DNA of 48,666 nucleotides from JAKSCF01 sp028279945. GTDB lineage: Bacteria; Bacillota; Clostridia; Peptostreptococcales; JAAYPU01. The translations under genes and the position numbers were made by a program. The notes beneath the pieces were generated by a model. It had not been told where the DNA came from. It did not search any database and saw nothing but the letters and a program-made list of their open reading frames with translations. Positions 40,571-48,666 of this stretch are shown one piece after another (position 1 is the stretch's first letter; each line of letters starts with the position of its first letter). Location: assembly GCA_028279945.1 (NCBI GenBank), contig JANQMT010000055.1, forward strand, positions 1-48,666. Direction: 5' to 3'.

Positions 40571-41551
40571 ATGGATATTATTAAGAAAATTTATAAAGAA
40601 GAGCTTTTTTTATCAAAGCTGTTTAAAGAATACTTAAATGGCTTAAGATGTGCCTTTTTTGATATTGAAACCACAGGCATCAATGCTAACAAAAATAAGG
40701 TTATACTGATGGGCATCATGATAGTAGACCATAAAGAAATGACCGTGCATCAAGTTTTTGCCGATACCAAAAAAGAAGAGGCACAATTACTGGAGCATAC
40801 CGTAAGCTTGCTGCAAGATATTGATGTTATCTTTAATTATAATGCATCTGCTTTTGATATTCCTTTTGTTAACAAACGGCTTTCTGTTCATGGAATAGAC
40901 TATCAAATACCAAAATACAAATCCTTTGATTTATATAAAATTATTAAAAAGTATGGCTACAATATTCTTGCAGACTATAAATTAAAAACCGTTGAACAGT
41001 ATATGGGTATTCAAAGAACAGATGATTTATCAGGAAAGGATTGTGTCGATAGCTATAACTTATATGAAAAAAATAAAGATCTACAACTAAAAGAAAAGAT
41101 ACTGCTTCATAATCTTGAAGATATTTATTATCTTTCGAAAATATTTCCTTTACTTAATAAATACGATATACATCGAATCATGTTTGAAAACCATAGATAT
41201 GTAACAAAAGACATTATAATAACCCAGTCTAAGATAAAAAAGCATGAACTGACTGTCCAAGGCATTACATATGGTTTGCCTCAAGATTATACAGCTTATG
41301 GACAGGCTTTTAGTTTCATTTATGATCAAAGGACTCAGCAATTTAATTTGTCCATTCAATTGTATAAAAAAGAAACTATCTTTTTCATTAGTTTATCTGA
41401 TTTTGAAATGCCTTATAGAAAACGAATATCACAGCCTTATGTCTCGGATGATTATATTATCGTAAAACAAGATGAAGCAATAAATTATGCAGAAATCAAC
41501 TCATTTATTAATGTTCTCATACTTCATTTAGGGTTAAGTGAAGCAGTATAA
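40571..41551 (+). CDS. YprB-like RNase H-fold 3'-5' exonuclease domain protein (326 aa)
   Basis: DEDD-superfamily nuclease domain of the YprB type. FFDIETTGI supplies the first Asp/Glu pair (~30-38), FNYNASAFDIPFV the second Asp, and HNLEDIYYL the final His/Asp. The C-terminal ~110 residues are a helper domain found in clostridial YprB proteins. ATG at 40571 chosen because GGGGGAG precedes it at 5-nt spacing; a longer frame from 40544 lacks a ribosome site. B. subtilis YprB lies beside a helicase (YprA); no helicase is here. Activity predicted from intact motif, substrate unknown. Confidence 0.85.
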   Translation: MDIIKKIYKEELFLSKLFKEYLNGLRCAFFDIETTGINANKNKVILMGIMIVDHKEMTVHQVFADTKKEEAQLLEHTVSLLQDIDVIFNYNASAFDIPFVNKRLSVHGIDYQIPKYKSFDLYKIIKKYGYNILADYKLKTVEQYMGIQRTDDLSGKDCVDSYNLYEKNKDLQLKEKILLHNLEDIYYLSKIFPLLNKYDIHRIMFENHRYVTKDIIITQSKIKKHELTVQGITYGLPQDYTAYGQAFSFIYDQRTQQFNLSIQLYKKETIFFISLSDFEMPYRKRISQPYVSDDYIIVKQDEAINYAEINSFINVLILHLGLSEAV

Positions 41552-41555
41552 CGGT

Positions 41556-41583
41556 AGGGGCGTATCACATACGCCCCTTTAAT
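41556..41583. terminator. bidirectional terminator between yprB-like gene and oppA
   Basis: A perfect stem GGGGCGTAT / ATACGCCCC with a CAC loop (41557-41577), then TTTAATTT on the plus strand. It separates two convergent genes. Confidence 0.8.
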
Positions 41584-41595
41584 TTAAAGTTTCAT

Positions 41596-43212
41596 CTAAT
41601 GCTCAACTGATGCAAATCCAAAGAACCAAATCCCCAAGGAATTGAGTTCCCAATTTTTAACGTACTCTCTTACCATGACCGTATTGGTATAATAATAAAT
41701 AGGCATTACAATCATATGATCCATCATAATTTTCTCTGCTTCATACAGCTTCTCATACCTTTCTTGTCCGATTAAACCCTTTGATGTTTCAATCAGATAA
41801 TCGAATTCTGAATTATGCCATCTAGCTAAATTCATACCTGAATAAGACAACCATATGTCCAGCATTGTCATTGGATCTGAATAATCTCCCGTATATCCAA
41901 TTTTAGCAATATCGTATGCTCCATCAAACAATACATCTCCAAAAATACCGGATTCCATACTTCTGACTGAAACATAAATGCCTAAATGCTCTCTCCACAT
42001 TTCCTGTACCGCCTCAGCAATTAATTTGTGTGCTTCACTGGTATTATAAATCAATTCAAAGTCTGGAAAACCATTGCCGTCAGGATATCCAGCCTCTTTT
42101 AGAAGCGTTTTAGCTAATCCAACATTATCCGTACCCGTACTTATATCATAGTCCTCTGCTGTTTTTCTAAAATCATTGCCTTGTGTATCCTTAAATCCCG
42201 GGGGAACAAATCCTGTAGCTGCCTGTTCCCCGCCTTGGGAAATATTTTTTACAATGATATCTCGATCAATGGCATAGGATAAAGCTTTTCTAACTCTTGC
42301 ATCATCAAAAGGTGGTTTTTGAGTATTAAATACATAAAAGTAAGTTCCGGTTAGAGGAAGAATATGAAATGTCTCATCTTCATTCTTTAATCTTTTTATT
42401 TCTTGAACAGGAACGTCTTCAATAATGTCTACCTCACCGGCTTCATAAGCAGATAGCATGGTACTTTCTTCTACTAACATGGATATTTGAATTTTATCAA
42501 TTTTTACTTTCTCCTGCTGCCAATAATTTTCATTTTTAACCAATATCATATTACTTCCTATATCATATTCATCAAGTTTAAAAGGCCCATTCCCTACTGC
42601 CAATTCAGGATTTCTTGCCCATCCATAGGGGTCCTTTTCAACAACGTCCTGTCTAACAGGCATATAACTATATAAAGTTAATAAATCTAGAAAATATGGA
42701 GTTGGTGCAACCAGCTCAACCTCTAAAGTATGCTCATCAATTGCTCTTACCGCGACATCTTCCAATGAACCTGATCCTGTAAAGGCTTCAAATGCACCTT
42801 TTATGTAAAAAAATTGGTACGCATATTCACATGGTTGTGGTTCTAAATTAGGATTGCATCCTCTTTTCCAAGCATATACAAAATCTTCAGCTGTTAAGGG
42901 TTGTCCATCTGACCACAATGTCTCTCTTAAATTAAAAGTATAGATCGTTCCATCATCTGATATCTGGTAATCTTGCGCTATACCCGCAACAAGCTGTTCG
43001 TCCACATACCTCATAAGCCCTTCGAAAGTATTATTGATAATGCTTCCTCCATCATTGGCGTTATTTAATTGTGGGTCAATAGAGCTTGGTTCAGATGCCA
43101 AATTGAATTTTAATAGCATTTTTCCAGAATCTAAAGATTCGTTATTGCTGCATCCAGAAAATGAAAAAAAGATTAATAAAAAAACAAGCAATAGGATGAT
43201 TAGTCTTTTCAT
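41596..43212 (-). CDS. oppA: oligopeptide ABC transporter binding lipoprotein OppA (538 aa)
   Basis: Extracytoplasmic peptide receptor, SBP family 5. Lipoprotein signal with lipobox FSGC (Cys ~22). Family signature around LWSDGQPLTAEDFVYAWKRG (~98-117), with NGPFKLDEY and VRKALSYAIDRD further on. Length and sequence fit OppA rather than DppA. It is the last gene of the operon rather than the first, 156 nt after oppF, behind a short hairpin that may set its expression level. Confidence 0.94.
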   Translation of the reverse strand: MKRLIILLLVFLLIFFSFSGCSNNESLDSGKMLLKFNLASEPSSIDPQLNNANDGGSIINNTFEGLMRYVDEQLVAGIAQDYQISDDGTIYTFNLRETLWSDGQPLTAEDFVYAWKRGCNPNLEPQPCEYAYQFFYIKGAFEAFTGSGSLEDVAVRAIDEHTLEVELVAPTPYFLDLLTLYSYMPVRQDVVEKDPYGWARNPELAVGNGPFKLDEYDIGSNMILVKNENYWQQEKVKIDKIQISMLVEESTMLSAYEAGEVDIIEDVPVQEIKRLKNEDETFHILPLTGTYFYVFNTQKPPFDDARVRKALSYAIDRDIIVKNISQGGEQAATGFVPPGFKDTQGNDFRKTAEDYDISTGTDNVGLAKTLLKEAGYPDGNGFPDFELIYNTSEAHKLIAEAVQEMWREHLGIYVSVRSMESGIFGDVLFDGAYDIAKIGYTGDYSDPMTMLDIWLSYSGMNLARWHNSEFDYLIETSKGLIGQERYEKLYEAEKIMMDHMIVMPIYYYTNTVMVREYVKNWELNSLGIWFFGFASVEH

Positions 43213-43290
43213 TGAACTCCTCCATCATATAATTCTTAATAAGCTTTATATTTTATTCGACAAATTACTCAATGTTCCTTCATAAAAAAA

Positions 43291-43318
43291 TAAAAATCTG
43301 CCAATTGGCAAATTATTA
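43291..43318 (-). promoter_or_regulatory. short palindrome between oppF and oppA
   Basis: TGCCAATTGGCA (43299-43310) followed on the minus strand by a T-rich run. A 12-bp palindrome can form only a small hairpin, so a partial terminator/attenuator or an operator are both possible. Confidence 0.4.
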
Positions 43319-43368
43319 CGGTAATATTTTGTATTTTTTCTATATTTTAACTTTTAATATTCAGCTAT

Positions 43369-44343
43369 TTAAATCTTATGACAAGCAACAAAATGGTTAG
43401 CAGATATCTCTTTCAATTCAGGTTCTTGTTCCATGCATAAAGAAGCTGCATATGGACATCTGGTTTTAAATCTGCAGCCATAGTCAATTTCTTCTAAAGA
43501 AAAGATGCCCTCACTTTTTATATTTTTTTGACTAATTCCCATTCTAGGATCCGTTACAAGGATGGAAGAAATGAGAGCCTTTGTATACGGATGAACCGGA
43601 TGGTGGTATAGTTCTTCACAATCAGCCATTTCAACAATTTTTCCATGAACCATGACACCGATTTTATCAGAAATGTACTTAACCATAAGCAAGTCATGTG
43701 CAATAAATAAATAGGTTAAATTCATATTTTCTTGAAGTTTTATCAACATATTAACGATCTGAGCCTGCACCGATACATCTAATGCCGATAATGGCTCATC
43801 ACAAATGACCAATTGCGGCCTTACGGCCAAGGCTCTGGCTATTCCTATTCGTTGTCGCTGTCCACCGCTAAATTCATGGGGGTATTGTAAAGCGTTATAA
43901 GGTTTTAGTCCTACTTTAACAAGCATTTCATTAACTTGCTCTTTTTTTGAGAGACCATTACCAAGCTGATGAATTTTCAGTGCTTCTCCAATAATATCTC
44001 CTGCTGTCATTTTAGGGTTCAATGACCCATAAGGGTCCTGAAATATCATTTGAGCATTTTTTCGAAAGTTAATAAGCCCCTTTTTATTCAGGTCGCTTAC
44101 CCGTTGACCATCAAACCAAATTTCTCCATCTGTAGGAGGATACAGCCTTAGGATGGTTCTCGCAACAGTTGATTTTCCACAGCCTGATTCTCCTATAATG
44201 CCCATAGTCTGACCCTTATCAATGCTAAAGGAAACATCATCAACTGCTTTTATCAACTGCTTTTTTGAAAAAAGCCGTCCTTTATTATGGAAATATTTTT
44301 TCAATTTTTTTATTTCAAGCAACGGTAAATATTCCAACGTCAT
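43369..44343 (-). CDS. oppF: oligopeptide ABC transporter ATPase OppF (324 aa)
   Basis: Second ATPase of the peptide importer. Walker A GESGCGKST, signature FSGGQRQRIGIARAL, Walker B LVICDEPLSALD. The C-terminal oligopeptide-transporter extension with a Cys-rich CRFKTRCPYAASLC segment (~285-300) is typical of OppD/OppF and can bind an Fe-S cluster in homologs. Start is ATG at 44343, 11 nt after oppD. Confidence 0.94.
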   Translation of the reverse strand: MTLEYLPLLEIKKLKKYFHNKGRLFSKKQLIKAVDDVSFSIDKGQTMGIIGESGCGKSTVARTILRLYPPTDGEIWFDGQRVSDLNKKGLINFRKNAQMIFQDPYGSLNPKMTAGDIIGEALKIHQLGNGLSKKEQVNEMLVKVGLKPYNALQYPHEFSGGQRQRIGIARALAVRPQLVICDEPLSALDVSVQAQIVNMLIKLQENMNLTYLFIAHDLLMVKYISDKIGVMVHGKIVEMADCEELYHHPVHPYTKALISSILVTDPRMGISQKNIKSEGIFSLEEIDYGCRFKTRCPYAASLCMEQEPELKEISANHFVACHKI

Positions 44344-44354
44344 AAAAGTCCCCC

Positions 44355-45344
44355 CTAAATACGCCTGGGTGAATCAGGATGCAGCAACCAGCACATGGCA
44401 TAACGGCGATCGGAAATTCTAAAATACTCCGGTGTTTTTTTAACACAAATATTCATAGCATATGGACATCTGGGCATGAAAGGACACCCGTCTTGGGGAT
44501 TCAGCATATTAGGCGTTTCTCCTTCTATAGCCGCTAATTTTGATCCTTTACCTGTAGTATCATTAGGGATAGATTCCAATAAGCCTTTTGTATAAGGATG
44601 TTTGGGATGATTAAAGATTTCCTCGGTCTCTCCCTCTTCCATAATCATACCCCCATACATGATCATCGTCCTATTGCATGTATTCGCAACCACGCCTAAA
44701 TCATGGCTAATGAGCAGCATGGACATATCTTCATTTTGCTTTAAATCCTTTAAGAGTCCTAATATTTGAACTTGGACCGTGGCATCCAATGCAGATGTGG
44801 GCTCATCTGCTATTAATAGTGAAGGTTTTAAAGATAAAGCCATAGCAATAGAAACTTTTTGACAAAGCCCTCCGCTTAACTCATGGGGGTACATCTTTAA
44901 GACTTCTTTCCCGGATTGGATACCTACTAGCGAAAGCATACTCATAGCTAAACGATACCCTTCCTTTTTATTCATTTTCTGATGAGCTGATAAAAATTCT
45001 ATAAACTGGTTGCCAATGGTAAACAAAGGATTTAATGATGCTTTAGGATTTTGAAAAACCATAGAAATTTGACTGCCTCTCAAAGGTCGAATTTGCTTTT
45101 CTGTCATTGCCAACAAATCTTTCCCTTTGAAGATCACTTCACCTTGCATGATTTTCCCTGAATGGTCCAGAAGCTTCATGATAGAAAGAGCCAATGCACT
45201 TTTCCCACTGCCTGACTCTCCTACAACCCCTATTGTCTCTCCTTTTTGAAGATTAAAGGAAACATCTCTTACAGCTTGTACATTTCCCAGATAAGTACAA
45301 TAGTAAGTGACTAAGTGATTGACCTGTAATAAAGGATGTGTCAT
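44355..45344 (-). CDS. oppD: oligopeptide ABC transporter ATPase OppD (329 aa)
   Basis: First ATPase of the importer. Walker A GESGSGKSA, signature LSGGLCQKVSIAMAL, Walker B LLIADEPTSALD. The signature deviates from the usual SGGMRQRV by LCQK. C-terminal CPFMPRCPYAMNIC follows as in OppF. I take ATG 45344, which overlaps the oppC stop as ATGA with GGAGG upstream; TTG 45356 is an unlikely alternative. Confidence 0.93.
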   Translation of the reverse strand: MTHPLLQVNHLVTYYCTYLGNVQAVRDVSFNLQKGETIGVVGESGSGKSALALSIMKLLDHSGKIMQGEVIFKGKDLLAMTEKQIRPLRGSQISMVFQNPKASLNPLFTIGNQFIEFLSAHQKMNKKEGYRLAMSMLSLVGIQSGKEVLKMYPHELSGGLCQKVSIAMALSLKPSLLIADEPTSALDATVQVQILGLLKDLKQNEDMSMLLISHDLGVVANTCNRTMIMYGGMIMEEGETEEIFNHPKHPYTKGLLESIPNDTTGKGSKLAAIEGETPNMLNPQDGCPFMPRCPYAMNICVKKTPEYFRISDRRYAMCWLLHPDSPRRI

Positions 45345-46270
45345 ATTCGCCTCCAATTAACCTTCTTTATATCCAATATATCCCTAAGCCCATCTCCTAA
45401 GAGGTTAAATCCAATAATCGTTATGCATATTCCAAGTGAAGGAAAGAACAGTTGATAAGGGTACGACCTTATTCCGCCTATAGCATCATACACCAATACG
45501 CCCCATGACGCCTTGGGTATTTCAACACCAACACCTATAAAGCTTAAGAAGGATTCAATAAAGATGGCTTCAGGTATTACCAGAGTTGTCGTTACAATAA
45601 TGGTACCCAAAATATTAGGAAGCAGATGCTTGGTAATGATTCTCAAAGAGCCGGCACCTAATGCTTTAGATGCATAAATAAATTCCTGTTCCTTTAGACT
45701 TATGATTTGGGATCGAACAATTCTTGCCATTGGAATCCAGTATATGCTCCCAATGGCTATAACCATAGTCGTAATACCTGGTTTTAGTATCAAGCTTAAA
45801 AGTATGACATACAAAACCAAGGGAATCGTTCCTATTATATTAATAATCTGCATCATGATTCGATCTAGCAGTCCTCCAAAATATCCTGATAGACCGCCAT
45901 AAATACATCCTAAAACGCAAACGATACATGCTGAAAGGATGCCAACAACTAAAGAGACTCTTGCACCGTATAATACTCGTATAAACAAATCTCGACCTAC
46001 CCCGTCCGTTCCAAACCAATGCGCCATATTGGGAGGTTGATTTGTATTCATTAAATTCTGCTGCAAATAAGAATACTCCGTTAATTTAGGACCAACTAAC
46101 GCAAATAAAGCAATAAAAAAAAGCATCGCCACCCCTGCCACAGCCTTTTTATTGGTTTTAAAACGCATATAAAATCCTTTTATTCTAGGTAATTTATCCT
46201 CAATATTAGACTCTTCATGTCTGTCTGTTATACTCACAGGCTCCCAAGGATTTTCAATAGCCTTTTCCAT
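45341..46270 (-). CDS. oppC: oligopeptide ABC transporter permease OppC (309 aa)
   Basis: Membrane permease with an N-terminal cytosolic stretch, a first helix at ~42-60, and five C-terminal helices. Family motif EFIYASKALGAGSLRIITKHLLPN is the EAA loop docking the ATPases. HWFGTDGVGRDLFIRVLYGAR is the OppC signature. Start directly after the oppB stop, with AGAGGTGAAGGG as ribosome site. Confidence 0.95.
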   Translation of the reverse strand: MEKAIENPWEPVSITDRHEESNIEDKLPRIKGFYMRFKTNKKAVAGVAMLFFIALFALVGPKLTEYSYLQQNLMNTNQPPNMAHWFGTDGVGRDLFIRVLYGARVSLVVGILSACIVCVLGCIYGGLSGYFGGLLDRIMMQIINIIGTIPLVLYVILLSLILKPGITTMVIAIGSIYWIPMARIVRSQIISLKEQEFIYASKALGAGSLRIITKHLLPNILGTIIVTTTLVIPEAIFIESFLSFIGVGVEIPKASWGVLVYDAIGGIRSYPYQLFFPSLGICITIIGFNLLGDGLRDILDIKKVNWRRI

Positions 46271-47209
46271 TTACCCTTCACCTCTTAACTCATTTTGAAG
46301 CTTAATTCTAGGATCTATCAGGCTATATACCAGATCAGCAATGAATAACATTAAAAAAAGAATTAGAGCATAAATCGCAGTCGCTCCTATGACTACGGTA
46401 TAATCCCTATTTCCTACACTTTCAACAAACATGCTCCCCATCCCCGGAATTGAGAAAATATTTTCTGCAATAAAAGACCCGGTTAAAATCGTTGCAATAG
46501 TTGGAGTTAAATATGCCATAGTAGGGATTAAGGTATTTGTAAGCGCATGTTTAAATAAAATTCTGTGCTCTGTTAAGCCTCTTGCTCTTGCAGCTTTTAT
46601 ATAATCTTCTTGAAGAATCTCTAACATATTAGAACGTATTAATCTGGAAACATACGCCAAAGAAAAGCTTCCTATTGTAATAACAGGTCCAATATAGTGC
46701 TTCCATGTTTTTAGACCATGAGTCGGTATCCAGTGTAATCTAGAACCAAAAATATAGATTATTAATATTCCCAATATAAAACTTGGGATGGTGACACCTA
46801 AAGTCGTAACAGCCATAATCAGTCGATCTTGCCATCTATTATGTTTAAAGGAAGAAAAAACGCCCAAGGGAAAACCTATTAAAACAATATATAGTAAAGT
46901 AACCATACCGACTTTTGCTGAGTTAGGAAAGCCCGAATGAATTAATTCGTTTACAGAAAAGCCGATTTTTCGATAGGAAGGTCCTAACTTAAGCTTTAAA
47001 AAATCCTTCATATAATAAAAGTATTGGACAACAATAGAATCATTCAGGTGATACTTTTCTTCTATTGCTGCCTGTATAGGTTCAGGTAATGCCTTTTCTC
47101 GAGAAAACGGTCCTCCGGGCATGGCATGGAGTAATACAAATGTTATGGTAATAACCAGAATAAGCCCAAATACTATCCCCAACATTCTCTTGATCAAATA
47201 CTTTCCCAT
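46271..47209 (-). CDS. oppB: oligopeptide ABC transporter permease OppB (312 aa)
   Basis: Permease with six helices. N-terminal YLIKRMLGIVFGLILVITITFVLLHAMPGGPF is characteristic, and the EAA loop is DYIKAARARGLTEHRILFKHAL. First gene of oppBCDFA. An extended -10 (TGCTATAAA, 47260-47268, minus) upstream is the likely promoter. Confidence 0.95.
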   Translation of the reverse strand: MGKYLIKRMLGIVFGLILVITITFVLLHAMPGGPFSREKALPEPIQAAIEEKYHLNDSIVVQYFYYMKDFLKLKLGPSYRKIGFSVNELIHSGFPNSAKVGMVTLLYIVLIGFPLGVFSSFKHNRWQDRLIMAVTTLGVTIPSFILGILIIYIFGSRLHWIPTHGLKTWKHYIGPVITIGSFSLAYVSRLIRSNMLEILQEDYIKAARARGLTEHRILFKHALTNTLIPTMAYLTPTIATILTGSFIAENIFSIPGMGSMFVESVGNRDYTVVIGATAIYALILFLMLFIADLVYSLIDPRIKLQNELRGEG

Positions 47210-47259
47210 ATTAACTCCTAGTTTTTTAATTAACCTTTCCGTAGTATTGGTAATATTAT

Positions 47260-47268
47260 TTTATAGCA
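47260..47268 (-). promoter_or_regulatory. extended -10 promoter of oppBCDFA
   Basis: The minus strand reads TGCTATAAA, fitting TGnTATAAT. No good -35 is seen. It lies ~51 bp before the oppB start. Confidence 0.4.
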
Positions 47269-47329
47269 TGTCATTATTAAAGTAAAACCTTTTGTATCTG
47301 CAGTTCAAACCATATTATGAGCACTTGTT

Positions 47330-48505
47330 CTATCCTGTCGCTTTATTTCCCTTGTCTTTATATTCCTCAATCATTCCTGCTACAAAAGCTGTAATAGGTA
47401 CAGTAGCTACAATGCCAATACTTCCAGCAACAGCCCTCAATATTTCAGTGGATATGGCATCCCAATTAACCACTTCGGAAAATGGTGTTTGATAAGCCAC
47501 CAACAAAAGCATTAAATGTAATGATCCTCCTGCATAAGCCAGTATAAGCGTATTGGCCATAGTTGCCATAGTATCTCTTCCTACATTCATGCCTGCTTTA
47601 ATAAGATCCAAATGTTTAATATTAGGACTGTTTTGTTTGATCTCATGCATTGCAGAAGCAATTGACATCCCTACATCCATTGTAGCTCCCATAGTCCCTA
47701 TAATAATACCGGCAAACAATAGACCTTTAAAGTCGAACGCGATATTTTGCGGTATGTACATCAACATTTGAGCTTCTTGATCTCCAAATCCGGTTAATTT
47801 AGCCAGTGTCCCTATTACCATCGCTATAATTCCGGCACAAACCACTCCACCTGAAGTTCCTATCATTGCTGATAAAGATTTTTTATTAAAACCACTGATA
47901 ATAAGCATGGTAGAACATATTACTATGACACAAACACCAACAGATATAAAAACAGGGTCCATCCCTTTCAATATTGCAGGCAGCAATATTTTGACAACAC
48001 CAATGGCTGTAAGTAATAAGGATAATATAGCTTTCAGACCTTTCATTCTACCTACTAACAGTAACATGGCAAAAAAACCTATAACCAAATAAAACAGATA
48101 TTTATCCCGTGCGATTTCAGCTACAGCTGCATGAATCACTTCACCATTTTCGTCTTCTTCCAGATATAATAAGACTTCATCCCCTTCATCTAATTGAATA
48201 AATTTATATTGATCATCCAATCCGTAGTTCAACTCGTATTCCGCTAATAAAGTCTCACCTTTATGCGGCCCTTTTATAATATGTGTCTTTACAATCTGGA
48301 CATGAAATTCAAAACTTCCTCCGGAATAGGCGGTTTGTCTGTTTTGTTCTGTTAGCACCTCTATAACTTTTCCTCTTGAATACGGCACACTATCCAAATC
48401 AACAGGTTCTTCTGTTCCTGTATTCTCTACCATTTTCCAAAATATAAAACCACTCAAAGCAACTACAAATATAGCAATAAAAGTCATCATCTTCTTTTTG
48501 TCCAT
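47330..48505 (-). CDS. YibE/F-family membrane protein (391 aa)
   Basis: N-terminal membrane helix (~7-25), an extracytoplasmic domain (~26-130) with GKVIEVLTEQNRQTAYSGG and DEGDEVLLYLE, then about seven membrane helices with AGIIIGTMGATMDVGMSIAS, the YibE/F signature. The family is of unknown function. ATG at 48505 with GGAGGATATATA. Nothing in the neighbourhood clarifies its role; the oppB gene downstream is separated by 120 nt and has its own promoter. Confidence 0.9.
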   Translation of the reverse strand: MDKKKMMTFIAIFVVALSGFIFWKMVENTGTEEPVDLDSVPYSRGKVIEVLTEQNRQTAYSGGSFEFHVQIVKTHIIKGPHKGETLLAEYELNYGLDDQYKFIQLDEGDEVLLYLEEDENGEVIHAAVAEIARDKYLFYLVIGFFAMLLLVGRMKGLKAILSLLLTAIGVVKILLPAILKGMDPVFISVGVCVIVICSTMLIISGFNKKSLSAMIGTSGGVVCAGIIAMVIGTLAKLTGFGDQEAQMLMYIPQNIAFDFKGLLFAGIIIGTMGATMDVGMSIASAMHEIKQNSPNIKHLDLIKAGMNVGRDTMATMANTLILAYAGGSLHLMLLLVAYQTPFSEVVNWDAISTEILRAVAGSIGIVATVPITAFVAGMIEEYKDKGNKATG

Positions 48506-48613
48506 TATATATCCTCCAACAGTTCTACAACATTATTAAGCATACTACACATTACATTATATCTAAGATTGTCCAATGGTAAAAGAATGTTATACAAAAA
48601 AGTATATATAAAA

Positions 48614-48666
48614 AGTGGCTAACGCCACTCCGCTAGGGAACCCAACGGCTTCGCCTCCGACTCGCT
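48614..48666. repeat. GC-rich hairpin-containing sequence at the window edge
   Basis: AGTGGC / GCCACT forms a hairpin (48614-48629) followed by a GC-rich tract ending at the window edge. The base composition is unlike its AT-rich surroundings, suggesting a dispersed repeat or the end of another feature that continues to the right. Confidence 0.35.

Overview
The window is AT-rich, low-GC DNA from an endospore-forming Firmicute, most likely a member of the Clostridia. The evidence is genes for sigma-K, SpoIIM, SpoVS and DacF, a minimal SufBC-type Fe-S assembly pair, 2-hydroxyacyl-CoA dehydratase activase chemistry, and the conserved spoIIM-xerD-deoB-pdp-dacF and scpA-scpB-dacB...rluB-cmk gene orders. 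The species cannot be named from the sequence alone.

Positions 1-4100 are the inner end of an integrated element. It holds a truncated phage antirepressor, two divergently transcribed Cro/CI-like regulators over an array of AGAAAATATTCT-like operators, an ImmA/IrrE-type metallopeptidase and a large serine recombinase. The recombinase ends exactly where an interrupted gene begins on the other strand. That gene (4058-4426, minus) encodes the N-terminal part of pro-sigma-K and breaks at the RCIEN motif. The element is therefore best read as a sigK-intervening (skin) element; the C-terminal half of sigK should lie left of position 1.

Positions 4427-9794 carry a 42-aa protein, a class B PBP, a DUF1015 protein and a LacI-type regulator. 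Positions 9795-24413 form a mostly minus-strand housekeeping and sporulation block: cmk, a YtqB/MnmM-like methyltransferase, a GNAT-like protein, rluB, a two-gene Fe-S/flavin electron-transfer module, two D,D-carboxypeptidases, scpAB, pdp, deoB, xerD and spoIIM. A plus-strand M23 peptidase is embedded in it. Positions 24586-28200 are a purB-proB-proC-nudF operon.

Positions 28492-39291 look like one regulatory neighbourhood. It contains a dehydratase activase-fur-smsC-smsB operon, a Crp/Fnr-type regulator, an SsuABC-like ABC transporter and a His-rich methyltransferase. Three near-identical palindromes of the type TGTATCT-NN-AGATACA lie upstream of the activase operon, the transporter and the methyltransferase. 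Each is centred 41.5 bp upstream of the transcription start predicted from a -10-like hexamer, as for class II Crp/Fnr activator sites. Fur boxes follow in the first two promoters. This suggests an undescribed iron- and Crp-family-controlled regulon.

Positions 39475-48505 hold spoVS, a zinc-ribbon protein, a YprB-like exonuclease, a complete oppBCDFA peptide transporter operon and a YibE/F membrane protein.

Two repeat families stand out. One is a ~161-bp long-hairpin element (6705-6869, 28221-28387, and a decayed half at 4822-4879); both full copies sit in the same orientation about 20 bp before a start codon. The other is a structured repeat with covarying stems between invariant GAAGCCCTA and AGGTCTCAT flanks (8414, 12267, 12351, 12412).
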